A DNA stretch of 64,000 nucleotides from the NCBI GenBank assembly GCA_949825025.1, contig OX463785.1, positions 22,755,971 to 22,819,970 of the forward strand, read 5' to 3'. This document shows positions 35,801 to 43,345 of this stretch, one piece after another. The notes below the pieces were generated by a model. It saw only the letters and a program-made list of their open reading frames with translations, did no database searches and had not been told where the DNA came from. The translations under genes and the position numbers were made by a program. The stretch's first letter is position 1; the number at the start of each line of letters is the position of its first letter. This DNA comes from Siphlonurus alternatus. Taxonomy: Eukaryota > Arthropoda > Insecta > Ephemeroptera > Siphlonuridae.

Positions 35801-36762
35801 ATATTTACATTTTTTTCAGGTACACATATAGGAAATTTAAAACATTTTCTACATTTTGTCTTACACCTGTGTGTAACTTTGCTTTCATAGGCACTGAAGC
35901 ACTCTTTACAGTAATAAGAGCATAGAAAAAAATTGCAAATACTAGAAATGGTAGAATAATGGTGGTCATGTAAAAATAAAAATATATGAGAGGTTACACC
36001 ATCCATTTTACGCTTAAAAAATATGTGTCTTGTCTGAATATCATCAAAAACAACAAGTTGAATATGAGAAGGCAAAATATCTTGAATTATATTAAGCTCA
36101 ACAATACTTCCACCATGTTCTAAATTTATACCAGCTAAGTCAAGTAATTCCTCTACTTTCTCTTCCATTCTATTTGTATCTTTTTGTATATCTTTAACAT
36201 TTGGTGTTTTGTTTATTAGTTCCAAGCCTACTATAACAGCATGTGCAAGACATTTTGTACCTTCTGCAATAATTGGTATAACGCCTCTGTTTTTTTTTAT
36301 ATATTCATTCACACTACCATATATACGATTTCTGTCATATCCTTTTCCAAAGTTTAAATCTATAACATTTACATGGGCAGAGATTTCACCCTCTAAGAAA
36401 AACTCTGTGTTTGACTGTGAAACTCTATAGATGAGACCCCATAATGTGTCGGCACTAAGCTGCGAGACATCTCGATAGGACAAGCCAATTGGTGTCAGTA
36501 GATCCTTTATACTATTTTTAATAACAACTCCTATCTTATTGCATGGAGACGTGTTTTGTTTAAACAACTTAACTAAGTCTTCAATAACTTTTTGGTAATG
36601 TGTATAAACATTTTCATTTGCAGATGGTTTATGTAATTTTAAAACATATTCCATTGCATGAACATTAAATTTTTTTACATAATTCTTCCTTCTACCTTGT
36701 ATTGTGAAGGACTTCTGAACCTGTGAACCTCCTCTCCCCTCCTGTAAGTTCATTGGCTGATT
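32896..36762 (-). CDS. polB: Protein-primed family-B DNA polymerase, catalytic (last) exon
   Basis: The exon encodes 1288 residues to the stop; the first internal ATG is at 36753, nine nt inside. Counting from that Met, residues 160-275 hold Cys168 (GTKCLAHAV) and His265 (HDHHYST), an OTU-like Cys/His layout. Multiple CxxC pairs, probably zinc fingers, lie at about 282-392. Exonuclease motifs are WDAETTQD (414-421), HNFQGFDSY (498-506) and YCNLDVEIL (626-634). An ELNGCFYHFCEC stretch at 743-754 recalls a Vsr-like insert. Polymerase motifs are DFISLYPA (858-865), KLLLNALYGR (1046-1055) and YVDTDS (1142-1147). All catalytic aspartates are present. It replicates the linear element from protein-primed ends. 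The 5' edge is a splice acceptor (TTTTATTTCAG), in frame with upstream exons. Confidence 0.95.
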   Translation of the reverse strand, partial: NQPMNLQEGRGGSQVQKSFTIQGRRKNYVKKFNVHAMEYVLKLHKPSANENVYTHYQKVIEDLVKLFKQNTSPCNKIGVVIKNSIKDLLTPIGLSYRDVSQLSADTLWGLIYRVSQSNTEFFLEGEISAHVNVIDLNFGKGYDRNRIYGSVNEYIKKNRGVIPIIAEGTKCLAHAVIVGLELINKTPNVKDIQKDTNRMEEKVEELLDLAGINLEHGGSIVELNIIQDILPSHIQLVVFDDIQTRHIFFKRKMDGVTSHIFLFLHDHHYSTISSICNFFLCSYYCKECFSAYESKVTHRCKTKCRKCFKFPICVPEKNVNIQCVDCGGDFKSQTCYDNHLSNMLTKIKSVCNYYKCCTLCKKTYTLYAGRKHAHTCSETYCSNCRTHVPEGRHHRCYIKKDTKKQPPSEENVMLVYWDAETTQDTRVSENENDGFYHECNLIIAHTQCSVCKNNDTDVPCTRCGGDEGNRVQVFQFDPVAAFLNFLCLPRKIFRKIILLCHNFQGFDSYLLIRHFLTVMNVTPKVLLRGAKVISLEYKKLKFIDSLNFLPLRLSLLPKTLGLDEDLSKGRFPFLFNSFENRNYVGIMPEAKYYDPDQLSVDEREKFYNWYNKKVNENYIFDMQKEILHYCNLDVEILRKAMNRFRDIIIKVGNVDPVTECLTLPHCASLIFRRNHLEENMLAVLPVRGYRMYDTQSKIAIKWLLSLEKTRNIKIQHAANAGEYRTARGGFLVDGYSNINGTETVYELNGCFYHFCECQGELNQSVKYANDPHSNLAMRRSNTERKIAALKNLGYKVEVMKECDFMRQLKANPTLKNYLDGHPLVCETPLVPRDAMMGGRCENFAIYDEITVGENDELNFHDFISLYPAILKYFSMPIHHPIIHLGPNFPDLQLIEGLIKCVILPPRSLFLPLLPLKLNDNLVFVLCRTCGENLTQGECVHENEMDRVLSGTWVIEEIRKALSLGYKITKIIEVWEYQVSKYDKATGTEGVFNSYVNVFLKIKQQASGWPEWANDEASKDKYIQNYFEAEGIMLCRDEIEVNPGLRAIAKLLLNALYGRFAMNLERSQTKIIKDSKDFYDLLTDPNIIVHTVHCINQEYVLVNYETPLELIPQNNTVNVVVACFVTAGARLRLYEQMEMLQRRLKYVDTDSTLSRYNPGDKRIPTGNNLGDMSSELEEGCIISHFVSGGAKHYSYKVIDAKGNNVKTVMKCRGISQNFSNKEIVNFDKLKSMVLEGAPSEVVSIPRKILKNKDFNLVTKPMTKVYRTVNSKRWVKPDSFITFPYGYKSD

Positions 36763-36950
36763 CTGAAATAAAAAACGATTATATGTTAATATTTATGTTA
36801 TTTGCTAAGTTTTAAATATCTTAAACATATAATTGTTTTTCATTTTTACATTAATTTTATATCAATTCAACTGAGAATTTAAAAAAGTGTTTAAGTTAAA
36901 ACACATATAAAAATATATTATTGTTTTTATGTGGTACTTTTTGTACTCAC
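36763..36950 (-). other. Polymerase intron (188 bp, phase 0)
   Basis: Donor GTGAGT at 36950-36945 and acceptor TTTTATTTCAG ending at 36763, read on the minus strand. Removing it joins two open frames in the same phase. Without splicing the upstream frame ends eight codons later at 36927. Prediction from sequence only. Confidence 0.8.
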
Positions 36951-38104
36951 TTCTTCATTTTCTTCTACATCAGAAGAAGAAGATGTGCTTGAGCTGCTAG
37001 AGCTGTCAGAGGACGAGGAACTTTCGTCAAGATTCTCAACTGTGTTTTTAGGAGGAAAAGCAGGAGGAAGAGAAGGAAGAGGAGGAGGTGGGAGTGTAGC
37101 AGGAGGTGAAGGTGTAGGAGGAGGGGGACTTGGTGAAAGAGAATGTAAACGTGGCATTGATTTGTTTTGCTGATTTGCATGAGAAGAGGAACATGTTTTA
37201 GTCAGGTCAGGTATTAATTTACCAGGAGTATTAGGCATTTTCTCAGGAGTAGTTATAGGAGAAGGTGTAGAAATATTGCGTGTGATATTATGAGGACTGC
37301 GCGAACGGGAACGAGAGGAGTCACGATGATTATTATTCTTTTGCTGCTTCAAAATATGCAGTGGGGTAGGAGTATACTGCAAAACCTCTGGTGAAATGGG
37401 CATGCTTGGATTCCATCTAGTTTTTTTTTGTTTTTGCTTCTCCTCATACTCATGAAACACTCTCTCTTTAGTTGATTGATGATTACTTTCATCTTGGTTT
37501 ACAGCTTTACTTTGCTTTTTAAGTGACAATTTTTTTACTTTTTCAGATTTATCTTTCTTACTATCAGTTTGAATAGTAATGGAACTGACAGCTCTTTCTG
37601 TCTCTACATCATTTTGAAGATGACGGTTTTTATGTTTACGTTTAACTTTTAATTGAGCCGTGTTGGCAGCAATATCATCACGTACACTATTCCCTGATTG
37701 TTCAGGTACAACCTCATTATTTTCTTGCACAACTGTAGAATTAGAAGCTTGCATATTACCCTCCACAATAGTGTTAACATTGTCAGTGTTAGAAAAAGGA
37801 GGGGGAGGGGTATTTGGATGTTCAGTTTGGGGTGTAGCAGAAAAAATAGGTTGCTGATGTATTACAGCATTAGAATTTTCAGCAATGACTGGTTGGAGCT
37901 GATATTGTTGCACTCCTGTAATTCGCTTAACAATATCTACAGTACGATTAGAAATTGCAGCTTCATTTGGGACAGATGTATTTTCAGATTCCAAAGCTTT
38001 TTTATTTATTTTAATAGGAGGAGGATTTTTTGGAAGTGCTCCTAAAGTTTGAGGTACCAATTTGTACATGCTTCCTGTAGTTATTTTATGACGAGTTAAT
38101 ACAT
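36951..38104 (-). CDS. polB: Polymerase N-terminal exon: Pro/Ser-rich, SR-like region
   Basis: 1154 nt, entered in phase 1 through acceptor GTTTATTTACAG and left in phase 0. It encodes about 385 residues that look disordered: polar Asn/Gln-rich text, a lysine-rich block (KKDKSEKVKKLSLKKQSK), an RS segment (RDSSRSRSRSP), SP dipeptides, a proline-rich run (SPSPPPPTPSPPA) and a serine-acidic end. No catalytic motif. It may act as a phosphorylated, nucleic-acid or host-factor binding tail of the polymerase, or supply the priming hydroxyl residue; both are inference. The Met at 38069 is an internal codon if splicing occurs as predicted. It could alternatively be a separate unspliced product of 380 residues. 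Confidence 0.75.
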
Positions 38105-38187
38105 CTGTAAATAAACAAAAACAAAATTAAAAAAATACATTTTTTGCTTCAAAGTGCATTAAAAATAAAAAATGAAACGATATTTAC

Positions 38188-38289
38188 CTATTGCAGCAGT
38201 AGGTTGGCCAGCATTGACAATGGGTGGAAAGTATTGAGATGGTAGCATTACAGAAGGATCAAATGTGATGCTAAACTGAGGCACTGAAC
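38188..38289 (-). CDS. polB: Polymerase N-terminal exon, diverged repeat relative
   Basis: 102 nt, phase 1-1, flanked by TTATTTCAG and GTAAATA. The peptide begins like the neighbouring repeat exons (S-V-P-Q) and contains SQYFPP in place of their SQYIPPP, so it is probably an old duplicate that gained extra sequence (ITFDPSVMLP). Confidence 0.75.
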
Positions 38290-38367
38290 CTGAAATAATA
38301 ATTATAAAATTATATTAAAATTGCTCATTTTATTTTAACTTTCAAATAATAATGTACTCATATTTAC

Positions 38368-38868
38368 CTGCTACACCATTTGATGAGGTCGGTGGTGGAA
38401 TGTATTGTGAGGTACTTGCATATTGAGGCGCTGAACCTGAAATAATAATTATAAAATTATATTAAAATTGCTCATTTTATTTTAACTTTCAAATAATATA
38501 GTCATATTTACCTGCTACACCATTTGATGAAGTCGGTGGTGGAATGTATTGTGAGGTACTTGCATATTGAGGCACTGAACCTGAAATAATAATTATAAAA
38601 TTATATTAAAATTGCTCATTTTATTTTAACTTTCAAATAATGTAGTCATATTTACCTGCTACACCATTTGATGAGGTCGGTGGTGGAATGTATTGTGAGG
38701 TACTTGCATACTGAGGCACGGAACCTAAAATAATAATTATAAAATTATATTAAAATTGCTCATTTTATTTTAACTTTCAAATAATGTAGTCATATTTACC
38801 TGCTACACCATTTGATGAGGTCGGTGGTGGAATGTATTGTGAGGTACTTGCATACTGAGGCACTGAAC
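38368..38868 (-). CDS. polB: Array of four duplicated 69-nt exons
   Basis: Exons at 38368-38436, 38512-38580, 38656-38724 and 38800-38868. Each is 69 nt (23 codons), phase 1-1, with acceptor AATTATTATTT(C/T)AG-type and donor GTAAATA, separated by 75-bp introns. The repeat unit of exon plus intron is 144 bp and nearly identical between copies. Peptide core QYASTSQYIPPPTSS. Because exon ends are symmetric, any copy number keeps the reading frame. No known function; the low-complexity peptide fits a flexible linker. Confidence 0.82.
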
Positions 38869-38946
38869 CTAAAATAATAATTATAAAATTATATTAAAAT
38901 TGCTCATTTTATTTTAACTTTCAAATAATAATGTAGTCATATTTAC

Positions 38947-39120
38947 CTGCTACACTATTTGATGAGGTCGGTGGTGGAATGTATTGTGAGGTACTTGCAT
39001 CTGCTGTTGAGGCCTCTGCTGTTGTAGCAGTATTATTCTTTTTTCCTCTAATAGCTTTTATTGCTTTAGGTTTTGGAGGTGGTTTGGGCTTTGGAGGTGC
39101 TTTGGGTTTTGGAGGACGCC
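38947..39120 (-). CDS. polB: Polymerase N-terminal exon, Pro/Lys-rich plus repeat half
   Basis: 174 nt, phase 1-1. The 5' half encodes alternating Pro and Lys (RPPKPKAPPKPKPPPKPK). The 3' half is the same ASTSQYIPPPTSS peptide as the four downstream exons, including the GTAAATA donor. It looks like the source from which the 69-nt exons were copied, or a fusion with one of them. Confidence 0.78.
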
Positions 39121-39179
39121 CTAAATAAAATATACTGTGTAAATACTATTGTTAAATTTTTACATTATTTTAATTTTAC

Positions 39180-39290
39180 CTAGTCTTTTTTTTGGAGGTG
39201 AGTATGTGTCATCATGTGTACCACTCGATGAGGCACTTGTAATGTCATGTTGAGTGTCAGATGTACTAGGCTGTGAAGTTTCAATTCGAG
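39180..39290 (-). CDS. polB: Polymerase N-terminal exon
   Basis: 111 nt, phase 1-1, acceptor TATTATTTTCAG and donor GTAAAATT. It encodes a polar Ser/Thr/His/Asp-rich peptide ending in SPPKKRL, which looks like a short nuclear localisation signal. Confidence 0.72.
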   Translation of the reverse strand, partial: LELKLHSLVHLTLNMTLQVPHRVVHMMTHTHLQKKD

Positions 39291-39346
39291 CTGAAAATAA
39301 TATTCAAGATAAATATATTTTTTACAAGCTAAAATAAATGTTTTAC

Positions 39347-39406
39347 CTCTCTTTTCTGGTACAACATATCCACTAATGTTATTGGTCGCTGCTACAGGAA
39401 AAACAT
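39347..39406 (-). CDS. polB: Polymerase N-terminal exon
   Basis: 60 nt, phase 1-1, acceptor TTTTATTGTTTAG and donor GTAAAACA. Twenty codons without a recognised motif. The other frames contain stops soon after the acceptor, so the phase 1 reading is the only one that fits its neighbours. Confidence 0.65.
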
Positions 39407-39933
39407 CTAAACAATAAAAAATGAAAAATATTACTAATATAAAATGCAATAGAAATTTAGCATGATCAAATTGTATATACACATAATAGTTTGATCCGCG
39501 CAGCAAAGTTAAATATTATAACTCAACAATAAAAATATTATAATACGTAAATTTTGTATGCATACAAACAAAATGGATTTTCTGTATTCCAATAATTAAA
39601 TAAAAATAAAAAACAAAAACTAAGTTTTTTCACTTTCGCCATTGTCTTATTATAACAAAATATATTTTGAATTGATGCCATATTGTATACATTTTATTTC
39701 AAAAATTATTTCGTAATTGAAAAATATTGTAGAAAGCCACAATTTTTACACGACAGCGTTTTGTTTTAATGTAAACACAATCCGCATGGCACGCATTCAC
39801 AATGTTAGCAACTCCGCCTTTCCAACTGTTGACATCAGCGTGTACCGTTCGAATCGTTGTAAACACTACTCCTAGCAGCAGCATCATATATGCATACATA
39901 TTGTATATGTAGTTAAAAAATATTTGTTTGTAT

Positions 39934-40850
39934 AATAACACACGATACATTAAAAAAAATATTATACCATGTAAACACTAGATTGTATCATAAATATATT
40001 TCTTCATACAATAGCACACGAATCTATTCATTATAATAGTGCTCCGTGGTTTACCTTCCCCTTTTATAATAGTGCATTCTACTTTATTAAAAAAGTAAAA
40101 AAATATTATTTTTTTCCTTGTACCAACAATGAATTTTATACATTATATTTTAAAGCTATTTTGCAAAAAATAAAATGTAAAAATCAATATTAAAATGCAC
40201 TCAATATTTTGTAATACATCCCTGATTCTGCTCTGCAGGGCAGCAGCAAAATATATACCACGCCCACCCACTACATAAGTACGCGCATGCACTTTACACT
40301 ATAGTCAGCATCCTCTATGGTGAGACCGCGCGTCGCTTGTCGCTTGCGCGTCTTACAATGGTAATTATCAACCACGCATTAAAGTCACCAGTGGAAAGTG
40401 GAAGCAACATATGAATATAAAAATTGTTTTCGAGAAATAACACACGATATAATATAACATTATAATGTTTTAAACTCCATTGTGTAGCATAAATATATTT
40501 CTACAAACGAAAAACATTTTTTGTCAAAAAATAACACACGATAAAATAAATTATTTTATTGTATTTAACACTTTTCATTATACTATACCACTGCGCATCG
40601 CTTGCGCGGTAGGTAATGGTAATTTACAACCATACAATAAAGTCACCAATGCCAAATGGCAGCAAAACATATATAAAAAATTGTTTTCGCAAAATAACAC
40701 ACGATATATTAAAACTCCATTTGTAGCATAAATATATTTCTTCATAAAAAATTATCCTCGCAAAAGAACACACGATGAAATAAAAAATTATATCGTATTT
40801 AACACTCTTCTGTAAAGTAAATATATTTCTTCATACAAAAAACACACGAT
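39934..40850. repeat. ACACACGAT repeat cluster
   Basis: The motif AATAACACACGAT or a close variant occurs near 39936, 40009, 40437, 40531, 40693, 40766 and 40841. It is often accompanied by GTAGCATAAATATATTTCTT (near 40484, 40722) and by TAAAACTCCAT. The spacing is irregular. Confidence 0.7.
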
Positions 40851-40897
40851 TTTTTTACTATATAAACGTTCTAGCATTTAACTCTCCCTCTCATACC

Positions 40898-41645
40898 ACC
40901 CCCCCCCTCCCCTTAATCCCCCCCCCCCCCTCCTCCTACTCTTCCTTGCTGGCAGCCAATACTATGTATTCCACCCACCAGCACCAACAAGGCTGCGCAA
41001 ACGTAGGCAGCATAAATGCATCTTCGGCGCACAAAAACAACGTGAAGTGTGTTTTTTACTGCATTAATTATATTTACGCCGAGAATAAAAAATAAAAACA
41101 TTAAAAATATCAAGTTTAGCAGCATAAAAAACCTACTAAATCCTTTTTACTGTATTTTAATAAAAAGCGTCTAGGTTTTGTACATCTAATAGTTATACAG
41201 CAAAGCAAAAAAATAAAATACATATATATTAATGTCTAAAAATTAAAAATATTTTACTGTCAAACACATTGTGAAGTTAACTTTGAACTTAATTATGTAT
41301 ACTAAATTTAAATTTTATTTTCAACCATAAAATATTATAATGAGACAATTTTTTTATAAGCAGGATGTTTTGTTTTTTACTTTACACACTAACGCTCATA
41401 GATGTGCAACGCTTTTTTATATACTACAGTCTCGAAAATAAAAAAATTAAATCATTTCGTTAAAGTTTAGAAAATTAATTCCTACTACAACAGTTTTTAT
41501 TTTGCAAGCCAAGCCCCGCCCCCCCCCCCCTTCCCCGATTGTCTGCTAGACGCTAGTTAAAAGTGAGCAAATAATAATATAAATAATCTGTCGACGTTTA
41601 GGAGGCAATACTGCAGCCTTCCCCCCCCCCCCCCTCCCTCCCACC
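40898..41645. repeat. Long homopolymer C tracts
   Basis: C tracts at 40899-40907 (9), 40918-40930 (13), 41519-41530 (12) and 41621-41634 (14), with further short C runs beside them. On the transcribed polymerase RNA these are G tracts inside the first intron. Confidence 0.8.
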
Positions 41646-41916
41646 AACCCATCGCTAGCACTCATAGATGCGCAACGCTCTTTCGCGCACTTGAGTCTCG
41701 AGAAGAAAAAAATAAAAACATAATGTTCAAAGTTTATAAAAAAAAGATTCCCAACTAAAATGTTTTTTTGTCATGCAGTAAAGCAAAAAAATAAAAAAGT
41801 ATTGTCTTAAAAACACATTTTATCATCTGAGCATGAATATATTTTTACTGCATACATTTTATAAAAGTTAAGGTATTTCAACATAGCAACAAAGAATATT
41901 TTAACATTTTACTTAC

Positions 41917-42148
41917 ATTGTCTTACATATTCTTTCTCAGCATTCCCATTTGCATTTTGAGCAAAGTCAATAAGATTATCAATTCGTGGTAGATATTCAT
42001 TTAAATTTTCTTGTTCATGAACACTTTCACAAAGTTCTAATATACGTCTTTTAACACCACGTATTTGACGAGCAGGATGTAATTGTAAAAAATCACCCAT
42101 GTCTAACATTTCTCTGACAGTTTTAAACCTCTCTAAATAAGGTTCCAT
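41917..42148 (-). CDS. polB: Polymerase gene first coding exon
   Basis: 232 nt: ATG at 42148-42146, 77 codons plus one base, donor CAAT/GTAAGT. The donor is the strongest in the gene. It encodes a helical, charged peptide (MEPYLERFKTVREMLDMGDF at the start) with an acidic Asn-rich end. The open frame extends upstream only through a TTG codon. A TATA box lies 77 nt upstream. Joining to the exon at 39406 fits in phase 1, but no alternative exon order can be excluded; this is the least certain link of the gene. Confidence 0.65.
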
Positions 42149-42224
42149 GTTAACTAGTGTGAAGCTGAAGTGGTGGTCACCAAGACTGACTGCAGTGTAG
42201 CGGTAGCACCTCCCCAGCAGTGCC

Positions 42225-42232
42225 AATTTATA
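42225..42232 (-). promoter_or_regulatory. TATA box of the polymerase gene
   Basis: On the minus strand GGGTATAAATTGGC, with TATAAATT at 42232-42225, preceded by GGGGAAG. It lies 77 nt before the ATG at 42148, so a start site near 42200 and a leader of about 50 nt are expected. Confidence 0.6.
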
Positions 42233-42485
42233 CCCTTCCCCTTTTCAAGATGTGCAAGAAACACTTCCCCTATCTAACTTCTAATATTCTAATCCTCTGC
42301 TACCCGACCACACGCACACCGGCTTCTAATCAAAGCGCGGTAGCTCCAGACATAAACAGGGGCGAGGCTCGTGTTCTCATAAAGCGCGCACAAGATTCTC
42401 AGAACTATTCTACACATACTTCTTTCATTATACCTTCATCACATATCAAGGCGGCACATCCAGCCATAACAACTACATACATTAT
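42233..42485. other. Subterminal region upstream of the polymerase gene
   Basis: No gene. Less AT-rich than the rest, with CACACGCACACC, AAAGCGCGGTAGC and AAAGCGCGCAC segments; the last two resemble one another and may be regulatory. A plus-strand open frame (42220-42543) runs into the TIR and is not believed. Confidence 0.45.
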
Positions 42486-42874
42486 ATGTCCGACTCACTG
42501 GAGTCGTACGAGCTGGCAAACTTTCTTTTATAAAAAAATTTAATTCAATTGCCCCGTTAAAAATTAAGATTTCTCAATTTTATAGTATAATTATACTATA
42601 TATATAATATTCAAACAAAATCCCTGGAGTCGTACGAGCCAGCAAATTTTCTTTAAAAAATCATATTTTAATTGTCCCTAAAAAATAAAAGATTTCCAAA
42701 TTTTATATTGTAATTATACATTATATATATATTATATATACTAAATCCCTGGAGTCGTACGAGCTGGCTGTGGACTTAGAAAATTTTCATTTGTTTACAT
42801 GGACTTAGAATATTTTCATTGTTTACATTCCCCCTTCTTGAGGGAGATTTTGCTAACTTATCATTATCACTACT
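42486..42874. repeat. Right terminal inverted repeat
   Basis: Reverse complement of the left TIR, ending CATTATCACTACT. It carries the TCGTACGA module three times (42498, 42621, 42748). The third (inner) spacer is about 60 bp longer than on the left, which explains the length difference. Confidence 0.92.
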
Positions 42875-42880
42875 GCTACT
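42875..42880. repeat. Target-site duplication, right copy
   Basis: GCTACT, identical to 23306-23311. Confidence 0.93.
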
Positions 42881-43084
42881 TTTTCTTTCTCCATCCATTA
42901 ACATCTTCTAACAATGGAAAAACACTTTTTTTGCCTCCTGTAACTTTGCCAAATTGACTTCTAATGGTTTAAAGATATTTATACGTGTTTAAAGGGCCCA
43001 TTTATCCACTAGTACTTTAAGACAGTATATAGGTATAAAAATATGAATACTTAAACTAAAAGTCTATATTTTTTTGAATAAACC

Positions 43085-43345
43085 AGCACTTGGCACAGAG
43101 GTATATATGCGCATCTGAATCGTAATTTGGATGGCCATGAGTTCGATCCCAGGCAAAACTAAATTTTTTACAAAGAGCGGTTGCTAAAGAACACCATGTT
43201 TCCCTTAGTCTCAACCAGTCGAATGCTGGGATGGATAACTATAGACCATGGCCACTCAGTTTGGAAGGAACCCACAAAATTCTAAGCAATATGCTAGATT
43301 GGGTCCACAAAGAGCCGGAAAGTTAAATTCAGTCACTTGTGGCCA
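43085..43345 (+). mobile_element. tRNA-headed SINE
   Basis: The head resembles a tRNA: TTGGCACAGAGGTATATATG fits an A box and GAGTTCGATCCCAGGC a B box, about 45 bp apart. A body with TTTCCCTTAGTCTCAACC and GAATGCTGGGATGGATAAC follows, matching the body of the 5S-headed SINEs. It is not a functional tRNA gene because the acceptor stem does not pair. It lies 200 bp outside the Polinton. Confidence 0.65.

Larger units (their letters stand above)
39407..41916 (-). other. Predicted 2.5-kb first intron of the polymerase gene, repeat-rich
   Basis: No convincing exon inside. It holds diverged direct repeats (40330-40446 with 40590-40706; 41392-41520 with 41655-41775), seven ACACACGA-type motifs between 39936 and 40850, C tracts of 9, 13, 12 and 14 bases, and two minus-strand TATA-like boxes (TATATATT at 40250-40257, TATAAAAG at 40061-40068) that could be alternative promoters. 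Donor GTAAGT at 41916. Short open frames at 39699-39950 and 40913-41125 have no support. Confidence 0.6.
23312..42874. mobile_element. Complete Polinton/Maverick (polintovirus-like) element
   Basis: The element is 19,563 bp, within the usual 15-20 kb Polinton size. It has AG-starting TIRs, a 6-bp GCTACT duplication, and every hallmark gene: protein-primed family-B DNA polymerase, retroviral-type integrase with chromodomain, FtsK/HerA-type packaging ATPase, adenain-like cysteine protease, double jelly-roll major capsid protein and penton-like minor capsid protein. All are open and have their key residues. The only minus-strand gene is the polymerase, which is spliced. Polintons are considered able to form virions and are related to adintoviruses, virophages and adenoviruses; whether this copy is active cannot be told from sequence. 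The flanks carry no sign of a second copy. Confidence 0.97.

Noticed and set aside
36927..38069. Stand-alone 380-residue protein
   Set aside because: Possible if unspliced, but the strong donor at 36950, the in-frame acceptor before the polymerase and the in-frame upstream acceptor at 38105 make an internal exon more likely.
39699..39950. 83-codon minus-strand ORF in the first polymerase intron
   Set aside because: No homology recognised, no splice sites fitting the neighbours, and it overlaps the ACACACGAT repeat region.
39934..40850. CRISPR-like array from repeated ACACACGAT
   Set aside because: The repeats are very short and irregularly spaced, the spacers are related to each other, and the setting is a eukaryotic element.
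40913..41125. 70-codon hydrophobic ORF
   Set aside because: Its end is translated C tract and the hydrophobicity follows from T-rich codons; no context supports it.
42220..42543. 107-codon plus-strand ORF at the right end of the element
   Set aside because: It runs from the antisense of the polymerase promoter into the TIR, has no recognisable domain, and its end would differ at the left TIR.
43085..43160. tRNA gene
   Set aside because: A and B box-like sequences are present but the acceptor and anticodon stems do not pair and the sequence continues into a SINE body.
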